DNA of 64,000 nt from Opacimonas sp014872805. GTDB lineage: Bacteria; Pseudomonadota; Gammaproteobacteria; Enterobacterales; Alteromonadaceae. The position numbers were made by a program, and so were the translations under genes. The notes beneath the pieces are model-generated. The model made no database searches and was not told the DNA's origin. It worked only from the letters and a program-made list of their open reading frames with translations. Below are positions 26,312 to 35,723 of this stretch, one piece after another (position 1 is the stretch's first letter; the number at the start of each line of letters is the position of its first letter). The stretch spans positions 1 to 64,000 of the forward strand of contig WKFN01000011.1 in the NCBI GenBank assembly GCA_014872805.1, given 5' to 3'.

Positions 26312-26971
26312 TTATTTTTGTTCTAAGATAGATTGTACGTGATGCGCTACCACTTGCAAAGCAGTTTGGTTTTCACCACCACCAGTGATAATCATGTCTG
26401 CACGGTGTTTATTCGGTTCAATAAATGCGTGATACATCGGTTTGACGGTATTTTGATACTGCTCGGAAACGCAATCTACTGTGCGTCCACGTTCGTTAAT
26501 ATCGCGTTGCATTCGGCGCAATAGGCAAATGTCCGGTGGTGTATCGACAAACAAACTCAAATCAAACACGCCTTCTAATTCTGGTGCAGACATCACCATA
26601 ATACCCTCAACGATAATCACCTTTTTAGCATCAACCGTCGTAGTGTCGGGTAGGCGAGTGTGGGTTTTGTAGCAATACTCAGGATAGCCGATGCTTCCTC
26701 CAGATTGTAAACTGTGTAAATGTTTACGCAAAAGACTGTGTTCAAACGCATCAGGATGGTCATAATTGGTAATTACACGCTCAGCCATTGGCTTGTCATC
26801 CTGTGCTCGGTAATATCTATCCTCCTGCAAAACAAGGATATTTTGGCAATTTGACTGTAAAAAATTATTGACTAAATTTGTGGTAAAAAGTGACTTTCCT
26901 GAACCAGAAGCACCACAAACCCTTATTAAATAAGGCCTATGTGTATTCGATAATGATGTGAAGTTAAGCAT
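26312..26971 (-). CDS. udk: Uridine kinase
   Basis: The 219-residue kinase phosphorylates uridine and cytidine with a nucleoside triphosphate in pyrimidine salvage. Walker A is GASGSGKS near residue 20; LQEDRYYR corresponds to the nucleoside-binding Asp/Tyr region; NYDHPDAFEHSLL is a strong uridine kinase signature; and RRMQRDINERGRT forms the lid. Length fits E. coli Udk (213). It is the first gene of the minus-strand operon with nupC and the oxygenase. A -10-like TATACT on the minus strand at about 26997 precedes it. Confidence 0.93.
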   Translation of the reverse strand: MLNFTSLSNTHRPYLIRVCGASGSGKSLFTTNLVNNFLQSNCQNILVLQEDRYYRAQDDKPMAERVITNYDHPDAFEHSLLRKHLHSLQSGGSIGYPEYCYKTHTRLPDTTTVDAKKVIIVEGIMVMSAPELEGVFDLSLFVDTPPDICLLRRMQRDINERGRTVDCVSEQYQNTVKPMYHAFIEPNKHRADMIITGGGENQTALQVVAHHVQSILEQK

Positions 26972-27083
26972 TTTTTCTATCGTCTTTGCATAGTATAATC
27001 TGATTTACTGATTACTTGATTCGTGTGTATGTGATTAGCAGTTTAATAGAACTGTCACACAAATCAATTAGGATAATAATCAA

Positions 27084-27108
27084 ACGCATACCAAAGAAAC
27101 AAATGCGT
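27084..27108. promoter_or_regulatory. Inverted repeat ACGCAT-N13-ATGCGT in the udk/TonB receptor intergenic region
   Basis: Two 6-bp arms in inverted orientation, centres 19 bases apart, lie between the divergent udk operon and the 27179 receptor gene. The spacing is about two DNA turns, as for dimeric regulators. I do not recognise the motif and the short arms could be chance. Confidence 0.3.
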
Positions 27109-27116
27109 CGTCATGG

Positions 27117-27131
27117 ATGATAATTTATCAT
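27117..27131. promoter_or_regulatory. Perfect 15-bp palindrome upstream of the Oar-like receptor gene
   Basis: ATGATAA, one T, TTATCAT is a perfect palindrome 48 bases before the receptor start codon and about 20 bases before a possible -10 (TATATA near 27150). It resembles but does not match a Fur 7-1-7 site. Operator function is inference. Confidence 0.4.
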
Positions 27132-27178
27132 AACACGGTAACAAACCTTATATATAACGACTATTTGGAACACATACT

Positions 27179-30100
27179 ATGATTATAAATAAGCGCTTAA
27201 ACCGCATTGCGGTTGCGGTTGCTATGTCTGTTGGCCTCGCGGCACCAGTCATGGCCCAAGAAACTACCTCATCAATTCGCGGTAGCGTTGCAACTGAAAG
27301 TGGTACTACTTTTTCTGGTGCAACTGTACGTATTACTCACATGCCTTCAGGTACAGTTTCTGTAACTGAAACTAACGCAACAGGTACATTCGCAGCACGT
27401 GGTTTACGTGTTGGTGGTCCTTACACTGTAGAAATCAGCGGTGGCGATTTTGCCCCGGTTAAGTATGAAGATTTATATTTCTCACTTGACCAAGCATTCA
27501 GCCTTCCTGCGATTGTTCAGAGCACAGATGGCATTGAGGTTATTGAAGTCAAAGCAACGCAAGTTGCTGGCGCATTTTACAACGAAGGTTTAGGTACAAG
27601 CTTAGGTCTTAACGCGTTGAACGAAGTTGCTTCAATCGACCGTGATATTACAGATGCTGCTGAGTTAAGCCCATTTGCTGCAGTTAATGTACAAAGTGGG
27701 GGTGCTAAAGAGCTTTCTATCGCAGGTGCAAACAACCGTTTTAACTCATTGACTATCGACGGTGTTGCGCTAAATGACCGTTTTGGTCTTAACGCAAATG
27801 GTTACCCGACACAACGTTCACCAATTTCTTATGATGCAATCGAATCATTATCAATTCAAACAGCACCATTTGACGTTGAGTACAACGGCTTTACTGGCGG
27901 TACTATTAACGCAGTAACTAAATCTGGTACTAACGAATTCAAAGGTTCTGTTGCATATTACACAACTAGCGATTCAATGATTGGTGACAAGAGTGAAGAC
28001 GACGATTTTGACTTTACTTTTGAAGAAGACACGTTTGTAGCAACGCTAGGCGGTCCGTTAATTAAAGATAAATTATTCTTCTTCGTTGCATATGACAAAT
28101 ATGAAGAAGTCGCTCCGTTAAACCGTGGTCCGGTTGGTTCTGGTGCACTAAACATCGAAAATGACATTACGTTAGACGATGTTGCAGAAGTTGGCCAAAT
28201 CGTTTCTGACGTTTGGGGTTTCGATATCGGCGGATTTGATAAAGGCCCTGCTGAAGACGAAAAGTTATTGGTTAACTTTGATTTGAACATTAATCAAGAC
28301 CACCGTGCGAAATTTACTTATATCAACACTGAAGGTAATACAATTCGCGAACAGAATGGTAATAACTTTACTCTACCACGCGGCAACGTATTAGGTGCTT
28401 CTTCTGCATGGTATGACCGTTCTGAAAAGGTTGAGTCATACACTGCGCACTTGTTCTCAGATTGGACTTCAGACTTTTCAACACAGTTCAAGATTGCTAG
28501 CACAACACAATCAACTGGCCAAAACTCATTAAATGGTGCTGAATTCCCATCATTTGGTGTTTTCTTACGCGAAGTCGATGGCGACAGCAACTTCCTAGTT
28601 ATCGGTCCAGACCGTTTCCGTCATGGTAACGAGCTAGATCAAGACTTCTTGCAGTTAAAAGCAACTGCGGAATACGTTACTGGCGACCATATCATTAAGT
28701 TCGGTTATGAGCGTGAAGATGTTGACGTAAACAACTTATTCGCACAGAACTCTGAAGGTTCCTACTACTTCTCTAGCATTGATAACTTGCGTAATGCATT
28801 GGCTGACGAAATGTCATATAACAACGCAATTACTAACAATGAAAACGACCTTCGCGCAATCTGGGGATACACATACAATTCATTGTATATCCAAGATTCT
28901 TGGGCAGTTACTCCTGACCTAACGGTTGATGCTGGCGTACGTTACGACTGGTATGACTCAGAAGGCAGCATTCGTGAAAACCAAAACTTTATTGACCGTC
29001 ACGGTTATTCAAACACTGGTGATGTTGATGGTTTAGATGTGTTATTACCACGTATTTCTTTCGTGTGGAATGCATCAGATACAACAACTGTTCGCGGTGG
29101 TTTTGGTCGTTTCTCAGGTGGTTCACCTGGCGTTTGGATCTCTAACAGCTATTCAAATGACGGTGTTATCTCTGAAGGTACAGGTCGTGAAGGTGCAATT
29201 GCGGTACCTACTGCGCCAGATTCTGCAACAGGTCAATACATCCCAGCAGACGTGCTTGCTGAGCTAGCAACTGAAGCACCAGATGGTTCTGTAAATGCGC
29301 TACACCCTGACTTTGAAATTCCTTCAACGTTGAAGTTTAGCCTAGGTGTTGCTCAAGAAGCTGACATTCCATTATTTGGTAATGACTGGTTACTATCTGC
29401 TGACCTATTAGTAAACCGTTTAGAAAATGCGTCTTACTGGTACTCAGAAAACTGTGAAAATTCTGGTCAGGTTTCTCCAGATGGTCGTCCTGTATATGAC
29501 TGTAGCCGTCCAGAAGCAATCGTTGTTCGCTCTGTTGATGAAGGCGACAGCACGTTAGTTGCTTTCTCTGCGTCAAAAGAGTGGGATACTGAATACGGTC
29601 GTTTCGATTTATTCACAAGCTACACCAATGCAGATGTTAATGACATCGGTTATGGTACATCATCAACTGCAACATCTAACTACTCTGATTTCCCAGCGTA
29701 TGACCGTCAGGTTCCACGTGTAGGTACATCGCGTTATGAAACAGAGCACTTATTCAAGTTGCGCTTCAACTGGACGAAAGAACTAATTGCTGGTTATGAA
29801 ACTAAAGTTTCTGTATTTGCAACGCGTCGTTCTGGTCAGCCTTACAGCTACACCTTCAATGAAAACAATGCATGTCTACTTGACATAGGTGGTGGTCGTT
29901 GTGCACGTGAAAGCCGTAACGATGACGCAGGTCACTTACTATATGTGCCTACTGGTGTAAATGATCCGTTATTTGCTTCAACTTCATTTGACGGAGATGC
30001 AGCAGCACAACAAGCGTTCTTTGATTACATCGATGGTTCAGAGTTAAGCCAGTATGCGGGTAGCATTGCACCAGCAAACGGTGATACTTCACCATACTCA

Positions 30101-30382
30101 ACAATCGTTGATTTACGTATCAAGCAAGAACTTCCTGCTTTCCACGAAGATCATAAGTTACAAGTCTTCTTCGACATCGAAAACGTCTTAAACTTATTGA
30201 ACTCAGATTGGGGTCGTATTGAGCGTACTCGTTACGAGTATGAGCGTGATGTTGTATCTGCACGCATTGTTGACGGTGCTTACGAGTACTTCAACTTAAA
30301 CAGCGACCGTAGCATCAAGAACTTAGAAGTATTATCTCAGTCTGTATGGCAAGTACAGTTAGGTATTAAATACGATTTCTAA
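27179..30382 (+). CDS. Oar-like TonB-dependent receptor with carboxypeptidase-regulatory-like domain
   Basis: This 1067-residue outer membrane protein starts with a signal peptide (cleavage likely after PVMAQ, residue 27), then a CnaB/carboxypeptidase-regulatory-like beta domain (28-110; SSIRGSVATESGTTFSGATV, TGTFAARGLRVGGPYTV), a plug (130-250; LSIAGANNRFNSLTIDGV), and a long barrel ending in QLGIKYDF. This is the Oar architecture, used for proteins, peptides or nucleosides. Codon choice is strongly biased to GGT, CGT and GAA, marking a very abundant protein. A strong terminator follows. It diverges from udk-nupC-oxygenase, which suggests the receptor imports nucleosides or nucleic-acid fragments. 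Confidence 0.92.
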   Translation: MIINKRLNRIAVAVAMSVGLAAPVMAQETTSSIRGSVATESGTTFSGATVRITHMPSGTVSVTETNATGTFAARGLRVGGPYTVEISGGDFAPVKYEDLYFSLDQAFSLPAIVQSTDGIEVIEVKATQVAGAFYNEGLGTSLGLNALNEVASIDRDITDAAELSPFAAVNVQSGGAKELSIAGANNRFNSLTIDGVALNDRFGLNANGYPTQRSPISYDAIESLSIQTAPFDVEYNGFTGGTINAVTKSGTNEFKGSVAYYTTSDSMIGDKSEDDDFDFTFEEDTFVATLGGPLIKDKLFFFVAYDKYEEVAPLNRGPVGSGALNIENDITLDDVAEVGQIVSDVWGFDIGGFDKGPAEDEKLLVNFDLNINQDHRAKFTYINTEGNTIREQNGNNFTLPRGNVLGASSAWYDRSEKVESYTAHLFSDWTSDFSTQFKIASTTQSTGQNSLNGAEFPSFGVFLREVDGDSNFLVIGPDRFRHGNELDQDFLQLKATAEYVTGDHIIKFGYEREDVDVNNLFAQNSEGSYYFSSIDNLRNALADEMSYNNAITNNENDLRAIWGYTYNSLYIQDSWAVTPDLTVDAGVRYDWYDSEGSIRENQNFIDRHGYSNTGDVDGLDVLLPRISFVWNASDTTTVRGGFGRFSGGSPGVWISNSYSNDGVISEGTGREGAIAVPTAPDSATGQYIPADVLAELATEAPDGSVNALHPDFEIPSTLKFSLGVAQEADIPLFGNDWLLSADLLVNRLENASYWYSENCENSGQVSPDGRPVYDCSRPEAIVVRSVDEGDSTLVAFSASKEWDTEYGRFDLFTSYTNADVNDIGYGTSSTATSNYSDFPAYDRQVPRVGTSRYETEHLFKLRFNWTKELIAGYETKVSVFATRRSGQPYSYTFNENNACLLDIGGGRCARESRNDDAGHLLYVPTGVNDPLFASTSFDGDAAAQQAFFDYIDGSELSQYAGSIAPANGDTSPYSTIVDLRIKQELPAFHEDHKLQVFFDIENVLNLLNSDWGRIERTRYEYERDVVSARIVDGAYEYFNLNSDRSIKNLEVLSQSVWQVQLGIKYDF

Positions 30383-30402
30383 GCTGATTTAAAAACATGT
30401 CT

Positions 30403-30430
30403 AAAAGCCCGCTTTATAGCGGGCTTTTTT
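30403..30430 (+). terminator. Terminator of the Oar-like receptor gene
   Basis: Arms AAAAGCCCGC and GCGGGCTTTT enclose a TTTATA loop and run into a T tract, 21 bases after the stop codon. Confidence 0.93.
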
Positions 30431-30525
30431 ATGCTTAAGATAAAGTTGTTAGCTCTTCACAACTGGTCGAATTGTTTCGTTTGACCGTAATAAAATACAA
30501 TTTTAAATAATCACAGAATCATACA

Positions 30526-31368
30526 ATGAGTTATACTCCTCCAAAAGTGTGGACATGGGACAGCGCTAGTGGTGGCAAATTTGCTAACATCAATCGTCCT
30601 ATTTCAGGTGCAACAAAAGAAGCAGACCTACCTCGAGGAAAGCATTCATTTCAGTTGTATTCCGTCGCCACACCTAACGGCGTCAAGGTAACCATTTTAT
30701 TGGAAGAACTGTTAGAACTAGGATTTAGTGAAGCAGAATATGATGCGTGGCTGGTGAACATTCAAGAGGGCGAACAGTTCAGCAGTGGTTTTGTAGGAGC
30801 TAATCCAAATTCCAAAATTCCGGCATTGTGGGATCACTCTGGCGATACATCAATTCGAGTGTTTGAATCAGCGAGTATCATGATGCACTTGGCTGAAAAA
30901 TTCGATACTTTTCTTCCTAACTCGGGCGTAGCTCGAACTGAAACATTGAATTGGTTATTTTGGCAGATGGGCTCTGCGCCATTTTTAGGCGGTGGATTTG
31001 GGCATTTTTATGCATACGCCCCCGAAAAATACGAATACCCAATTAATCGATACGCGATGGAAGTCAAACGGCAATTAGATGTGCTAGATAAGCAGTTGGC
31101 GCAACATGAATTTGTTGCGGGTGATGCTTATACCATTGCCGATATGGCGATTTGGCCTTGGTATGGCAATCTCGTTTTGGGGAAACTCTACAAAGCGGCT
31201 GAGTTTTTGTCGGTGCACGAATACGAGCACGTACGGCGCTGGGCGAAGCAACTCAATGCTCGTAAAGCGGTGAAGCGGGGGCGCTTAGTCAACAAGGTTT
31301 GGGGCGAGGAAGATGTTCAACTTGCGCAAAGACACAGTGCCCAAGACTTCCCTGAGCACTTGCGTTAG
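30526..31368 (+). CDS. yghU: Glutathione-dependent disulfide-bond oxidoreductase YghU
   Basis: The 280-residue protein follows E. coli YghU almost throughout: KVWTWDSASGGKFANINRPISG at the N-terminus, the thioredoxin-like part with YSVATPNGVKVTILLEELLELG, SSGFVGANPNSKIPAL and the FESASIMMHLAEKF glutathione-binding stretch, then the helical GST domain with GGGFGHFYAYAP and YTIADMAIWPW. YghU belongs to the Nu-class of GST-like proteins that bind two glutathiones and reduce disulfides or organic peroxides in the cytoplasm. It stands alone, convergent with the FG-GAP lipoprotein gene. Confidence 0.96.
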   Translation: MSYTPPKVWTWDSASGGKFANINRPISGATKEADLPRGKHSFQLYSVATPNGVKVTILLEELLELGFSEAEYDAWLVNIQEGEQFSSGFVGANPNSKIPALWDHSGDTSIRVFESASIMMHLAEKFDTFLPNSGVARTETLNWLFWQMGSAPFLGGGFGHFYAYAPEKYEYPINRYAMEVKRQLDVLDKQLAQHEFVAGDAYTIADMAIWPWYGNLVLGKLYKAAEFLSVHEYEHVRRWAKQLNARKAVKRGRLVNKVWGEEDVQLAQRHSAQDFPEHLR

Positions 31369-31387
31369 CCCCTTTATGAGCCTGGGC

Positions 31388-34300
31388 CTATTGTTTGACC
31401 CAGTAGCCGATTGTGAAGGTGTTGAAGATTAACTCTAACTTACCAGACGCGTTTTGTTTGGCGCGCAATTTAGCGTCTTGAGTGGCATTTAACAATCCAG
31501 CACTGCGCCATATTAACTTTCCATCTCGACTGATATAGCCAATACTGCGCGTTGCTGGAGAGTTGTATGAGAAAGACTGGTCATTGACGGTGAAATACAC
31601 CAAAAACGACTGTTCTTGTGTACTAGTTGGATCAGCGATAACCTCATCAATGCCTGTAATAGGCAGAGTCATTTGTCGTTTCAAAGTTAATGTACCACCA
31701 TCATTGTCATAAATGTTGATCGTACTATCATCACCATAACTATCTTCAACACAGCCAAGTTCGGCCTGGGGATCCGTATCATCATTGAGCAGAAATATCC
31801 TGCGACAGTTCACATCGAGAAAGCTCAGTTCAGCAAATGCATTGGTATTTTGGGTCAGTACTGAAATTCGATTGTATTGAGAAACATACACATAGCTTAT
31901 AGCCCCAGCATCATCGATGAGCCAATCATTGACATAAGTAGATAATGTCCTTGTTGCGATAGGCGACGATTCCATAACCTCATACAAGGCCATTACATTG
32001 TCATGTAGCGCTAGATACTCAAGTTGACCATCCTGATCAAAATCAACAACACGTGTACCAGTAGGACTAAAAAAGCCTGACGACTGATAGCTATATAGAT
32101 CCGCAGCATCGGTTATTTGCTTCGCAACCATTCCTGAATCATAACCATTGGCACCGAGCAAAATTTCACTGACCCCATCACCATTGATATCAGCAAGGCT
32201 GTGATGGACATCTTGAAATGAAGATGAACTAAAACGAGGCGAATTGACGGTTTGGTTGTTGATGTCCCACCATGTAAATTGACGATTTAATTCGTAGTCG
32301 TTGGTTGTCAAGGCAAAAACAGGGCTGTCGTTCACTCCATCCGCTGAATGCCAGCCAAGTGCATTGATGGACTCAAACTCAACAAAGTTATTGTATTGTC
32401 TTAGTTCATTGTTACCAGATGTGATGTCTAGAGAGTAAAAGCTTTTTGGTGCAGAGTAACGATCGCTAATGCTGACAATCAACTCATCAGCATTATCTCC
32501 GTCAAAATCATCCAATGCCATAAAATAGACATTTTCAAATTGTTCACTCGGTGGCGTGTATTCCCATACAGTTTCAAGATTACCATTGGCTAAATCCACT
32601 CCAATAACAGGTGTGTTACCGTAGCATGGAGACATTAAAAGCTCTGGTCTTTCATCGTTAGTCACATTAGCCACTATCAAATCACAGTAACCCTCGTTAA
32701 AATCAAGTTGATTCTGGGTTTGTGCTGTGGCCGAGTATAGATACAAGTATAAGGAACGGTCATTACCTATAATTTCTTTAATCCCATCATTATCGACATC
32801 AACTAACTCCAGCAAGCTATCTCCAAATGGCACACTGCTCATCCATTGATTAGACATGGTTGCGAGGTCAATTATGGTGCCGGTATTGGTGACAAGTTCT
32901 AAAGCACTGTCATTATCGACGTTACCAACTTTAATCATATTGACGCGTTCGGTAACTGAGCCAATGATTTGTGTGTTATCTGGGGACGATAAATAGGCCA
33001 TTACGAGGTTGCCGCGATACGAGGAAGCGCTGTAATTGTCTTCTACATAAAAAATCTCAGGTACACCATCATTGTTGATGTCAGCTAACAAGCGATTTTC
33101 ATAGTCGCTGTAATCAATGGTGTTTACACTAGCATCAATATATTGAAAAGCATTAAGGATGACAATCTTGTTGCTACTGGCAACGATGATTTCATCAGCG
33201 CCATCCTCATCAATATCCGCTGCGTAAATACGACTGACGTCCTGTACCCCGTAGTTAAAGGCTGTGTGCCAAGCCAACGTAAAATCGCCGTTCTGATACT
33301 TAAAGATATTAATCAAACCGTTAGAATTGCTTATCGCTAATTCGACTTCACCATCACCATCAAAATCGCCTTTTGCGATCAAAGAAGCGTCTTGCATTAG
33401 GCTAAATTTGGAAAGAGTGTTTAGGTTTGATTCTGTCGAATGAACTTCAATAGAATGAATATATTCGCCTTCAACAAGACTTGAACCTGGAGCGGTAACG
33501 GTAAATGTGTAGAATTGAGTCGGGAACAGTTGAGATTCTGGAACCGTCCATTCAATGGCACCATCATCACCAATGATAGCCCCTTCGGGACCAGAAAGTT
33601 GTACCGGTATGGTTAGATTACTGCCCAAATCTGGGTCGACCAAACTGACCGAAAACATCACAGTTTCACCCAAAGTTGCAGAGGTTGGTGCATTACTAAA
33701 GCGAATTTGTGGCGGGGTATCGGATAGGGCAATACTGCTTTGAGGACCAACAATTGGGGTACCACCATCACTTGCGACAATACTGACTGCGACGGTGTCA
33801 CCGTAAACAGCGATGCCTGCTGGTAACGTATCGCCAGTATATTCGGTGAGCTCTTGCCCATTCAGGTACCATCTAAAGCTGAACGTTAATTCATTTTCTG
33901 GAGTATCCGGGTCGCTGGCTAGGCCTCCATTTGAATAGACTTGAATAGGGGTTTCAGCAGTGGCCGAATAGTTGACAAAGTTAGGATAATATGGACTTGG
34001 TGGAATTGACATATCCGCGACAGGCACTAGAACAAATGTTGTTGGATCAGCTTCTATTAAGGCGTTTGGAGAGCTAAAGTAAGTACCGCTATCATAGGTT
34101 CCGTCGTTATTTACATCGAATTCTAAACGAATGACATTTTGACCGTTCGAAGCCATCTCATGGGTGAAACGGACTTTTTGTAAACCGGTAAATGTCACAC
34201 TGCCAAGAGTGGAATAAGGACTCAAATCAGCAAAGTTGCTGTAGTTAAAATCCACATATCCTGCGTCTGCAACATACAATCGACCATTTCCAGAATACAT

Positions 34301-35035
34301 TAAACCAAATTGAGTATTGCCTGACATCGTAGCGGAGCTATCTAGCCACATATCAGGTTCGCCTGCTCGAGCAAAATGCAAGTATATCGTTTGTGTTTCA
34401 GAAGCAGTTGATGTGACGCCATAAGTTGGGAAACGGGTGTCTATGAAGCCATTCATGGTGACAAGTTCATCGAAATAATTCACAGCAATGTCGCTAAAGT
34501 AAGCAGACATACTAATAAATGAGTTTGTGTTCTCGGTAATGACGATTGTCATTTGCCCGCTGATAATAATGTCAAGGTTAGCTTGGCACCGATTAAATTT
34601 GATGGTGATATTGCCTTCTGCATCACTGTTGAGTTTGGTTGCGATGACCATATTGCCACCATAATTACAGACACTAGAAAAACTCGTTGCAGAACCAATT
34701 TCAAAATCCAAAGCATTTTCCAGCGCAATATCGACGGTATTGATCTGCATATTCCCGATGAGCATATCGTATTGTTGTAACACATTGCTCATGCTCATGG
34801 TGGATGGGGATTGGCTTCCTGTATAGCTGCTATCAACAAGGCCTTTGGCTGCGCGTTCAAGCTCCGTTTGGGTGCGATTTAGACCATTGTTAATTATGTC
34901 TCGGTCACTTGCAGTAGGCTGTGAAGGGGGACTAGGGGTGTTGGTGGGAGGAGGAGTTGAACTGCCGCCACCGCCGCCACAAGCGGTTAATGAAAGTACT
35001 AAAAAGAAAGTAAAAAAAAGACGTCTATCTAACAT
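31388..35035 (-). CDS. Large FG-GAP repeat lipoprotein
   Basis: The 1215-residue product begins with a lipoprotein signal (lipobox LTAC, Cys19) followed by a Gly/Ser/Pro-rich linker. Residues 40-320 are a beta-rich region of unknown type; 350-520 resemble Ig/cadherin-like domains (putative DPDLGSNLTIPV); and from about 540 there are FG-GAP/VCBS repeats with calcium-binding Asp-rich loops such as FDGDGEVELAI, DIDEDGADEIIV, DVDNDGIKEII and DINGDGVSEILL. The repeats should fold into one or two seven-bladed propellers. It is presumably on the outer membrane and could mediate adhesion or ligand binding. Function is not known. Confidence 0.85.
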   Translation of the reverse strand: MLDRRLFFTFFLVLSLTACGGGGGSSTPPPTNTPSPPSQPTASDRDIINNGLNRTQTELERAAKGLVDSSYTGSQSPSTMSMSNVLQQYDMLIGNMQINTVDIALENALDFEIGSATSFSSVCNYGGNMVIATKLNSDAEGNITIKFNRCQANLDIIISGQMTIVITENTNSFISMSAYFSDIAVNYFDELVTMNGFIDTRFPTYGVTSTASETQTIYLHFARAGEPDMWLDSSATMSGNTQFGLMYSGNGRLYVADAGYVDFNYSNFADLSPYSTLGSVTFTGLQKVRFTHEMASNGQNVIRLEFDVNNDGTYDSGTYFSSPNALIEADPTTFVLVPVADMSIPPSPYYPNFVNYSATAETPIQVYSNGGLASDPDTPENELTFSFRWYLNGQELTEYTGDTLPAGIAVYGDTVAVSIVASDGGTPIVGPQSSIALSDTPPQIRFSNAPTSATLGETVMFSVSLVDPDLGSNLTIPVQLSGPEGAIIGDDGAIEWTVPESQLFPTQFYTFTVTAPGSSLVEGEYIHSIEVHSTESNLNTLSKFSLMQDASLIAKGDFDGDGEVELAISNSNGLINIFKYQNGDFTLAWHTAFNYGVQDVSRIYAADIDEDGADEIIVASSNKIVILNAFQYIDASVNTIDYSDYENRLLADINNDGVPEIFYVEDNYSASSYRGNLVMAYLSSPDNTQIIGSVTERVNMIKVGNVDNDSALELVTNTGTIIDLATMSNQWMSSVPFGDSLLELVDVDNDGIKEIIGNDRSLYLYLYSATAQTQNQLDFNEGYCDLIVANVTNDERPELLMSPCYGNTPVIGVDLANGNLETVWEYTPPSEQFENVYFMALDDFDGDNADELIVSISDRYSAPKSFYSLDITSGNNELRQYNNFVEFESINALGWHSADGVNDSPVFALTTNDYELNRQFTWWDINNQTVNSPRFSSSSFQDVHHSLADINGDGVSEILLGANGYDSGMVAKQITDAADLYSYQSSGFFSPTGTRVVDFDQDGQLEYLALHDNVMALYEVMESSPIATRTLSTYVNDWLIDDAGAISYVYVSQYNRISVLTQNTNAFAELSFLDVNCRRIFLLNDDTDPQAELGCVEDSYGDDSTINIYDNDGGTLTLKRQMTLPITGIDEVIADPTSTQEQSFLVYFTVNDQSFSYNSPATRSIGYISRDGKLIWRSAGLLNATQDAKLRAKQNASGKLELIFNTFTIGYWVKQ

Positions 35036-35083
35036 AATTTTCCGTGATGTTGCGATTCCTCAATGGGGAGGTTAGACGCTCAG

Positions 35084-35548
35084 TTATACATTTTCAAATA
35101 AATCTTCTACGTAACGACAAACATCATCGATTTTAGCGATGTCAGCAGGCGCAATAAAAATGGTATCATCCCCAGCTATGGTCCCCAATACTCCATCTTT
35201 TTTGCCCAGAGAATCCAGTAATCTGGCAATGAGTTGGGCGGCACCCGGGCTTGTGCGAATAACCACCATCACGTTGTTATGAGTGACATCATACACCAGC
35301 TGTTTTAAAGGGCTCTTGGCAGTGGGCATACCCAATTCAGGCGGCAAGCAATACACCATTTCACCAAGCGCATTACGTGTTCGCACAGCGCCGTACTTGG
35401 TCAGCATGCGAGAGACTTTTGATTGACTGACATTGTCAAATCCACTCGCTTTGAGTTGTTCAACAATATCGCTTTGAGAGCCACAGGTTTCGGCGGTAAG
35501 AATCGCTTTAAACGCTTTAATCAACTCTTCTTGTTTGGCGGTAGGCAT
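35084..35548 (-). CDS. argR: Arginine repressor
   Basis: ArgR is a hexameric repressor that binds ARG boxes when loaded with arginine and controls arginine biosynthesis and catabolism genes. The 154-residue protein has the winged-helix N-terminal domain (AFKAILTAETCGSQSDIVEQL, QSKVSRMLTKYGAVRTRN) and the arginine-binding C-terminal domain with GAAQLIARLLDSLGK and the GTIAGDDTIF motif that holds the ligand Asp pair. It is divergent from mdh, the same arrangement as in E. coli. An imperfect ARG-box-like AGAAT-N4-ATTTT near 35566 could allow autoregulation, but the match is weak. Confidence 0.96.
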   Translation of the reverse strand: MPTAKQEELIKAFKAILTAETCGSQSDIVEQLKASGFDNVSQSKVSRMLTKYGAVRTRNALGEMVYCLPPELGMPTAKSPLKQLVYDVTHNNVMVVIRTSPGAAQLIARLLDSLGKKDGVLGTIAGDDTIFIAPADIAKIDDVCRYVEDLFENV

Positions 35549-35723
35549 AATGATCCTTTGGTCAAGAATACTTATTTTTGTTGGTATTTTGCATTAGGGC
35601 TTGAAATAAAGCAATTCGTACCTATAACTATCACCTACAACTAATGGACAATTGCTCACTCAAGCCATGTCGATTAGGGTAGAAGGCAACAACACACTAT
35701 CTACTATCGTTTAGGAGAAAAAC

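Noticed and set aside
26994..26999. Plus-strand TATAAT as a promoter for the Oar-like receptor gene
   Set aside because: No -35 element is found at the right distance, and the same bases form the -10-like element of udk on the minus strand; a start this far upstream of the gene is not supported.
27117..27131. Fur box upstream of the Oar-like receptor gene
   Set aside because: The palindrome is 6-1-6 around TGATAA/TTATCA, two bases shorter than the Fur 7-1-7 core TGATAAT-N-ATTATCA, so it is kept only as an unassigned palindrome.
35560..35600. Pair of ARG boxes in the argR-mdh intergenic region
   Set aside because: One AGAAT-N4-ATTTT is roughly like a box, but the second position 21 bases away does not match, so no operator pair is claimed.
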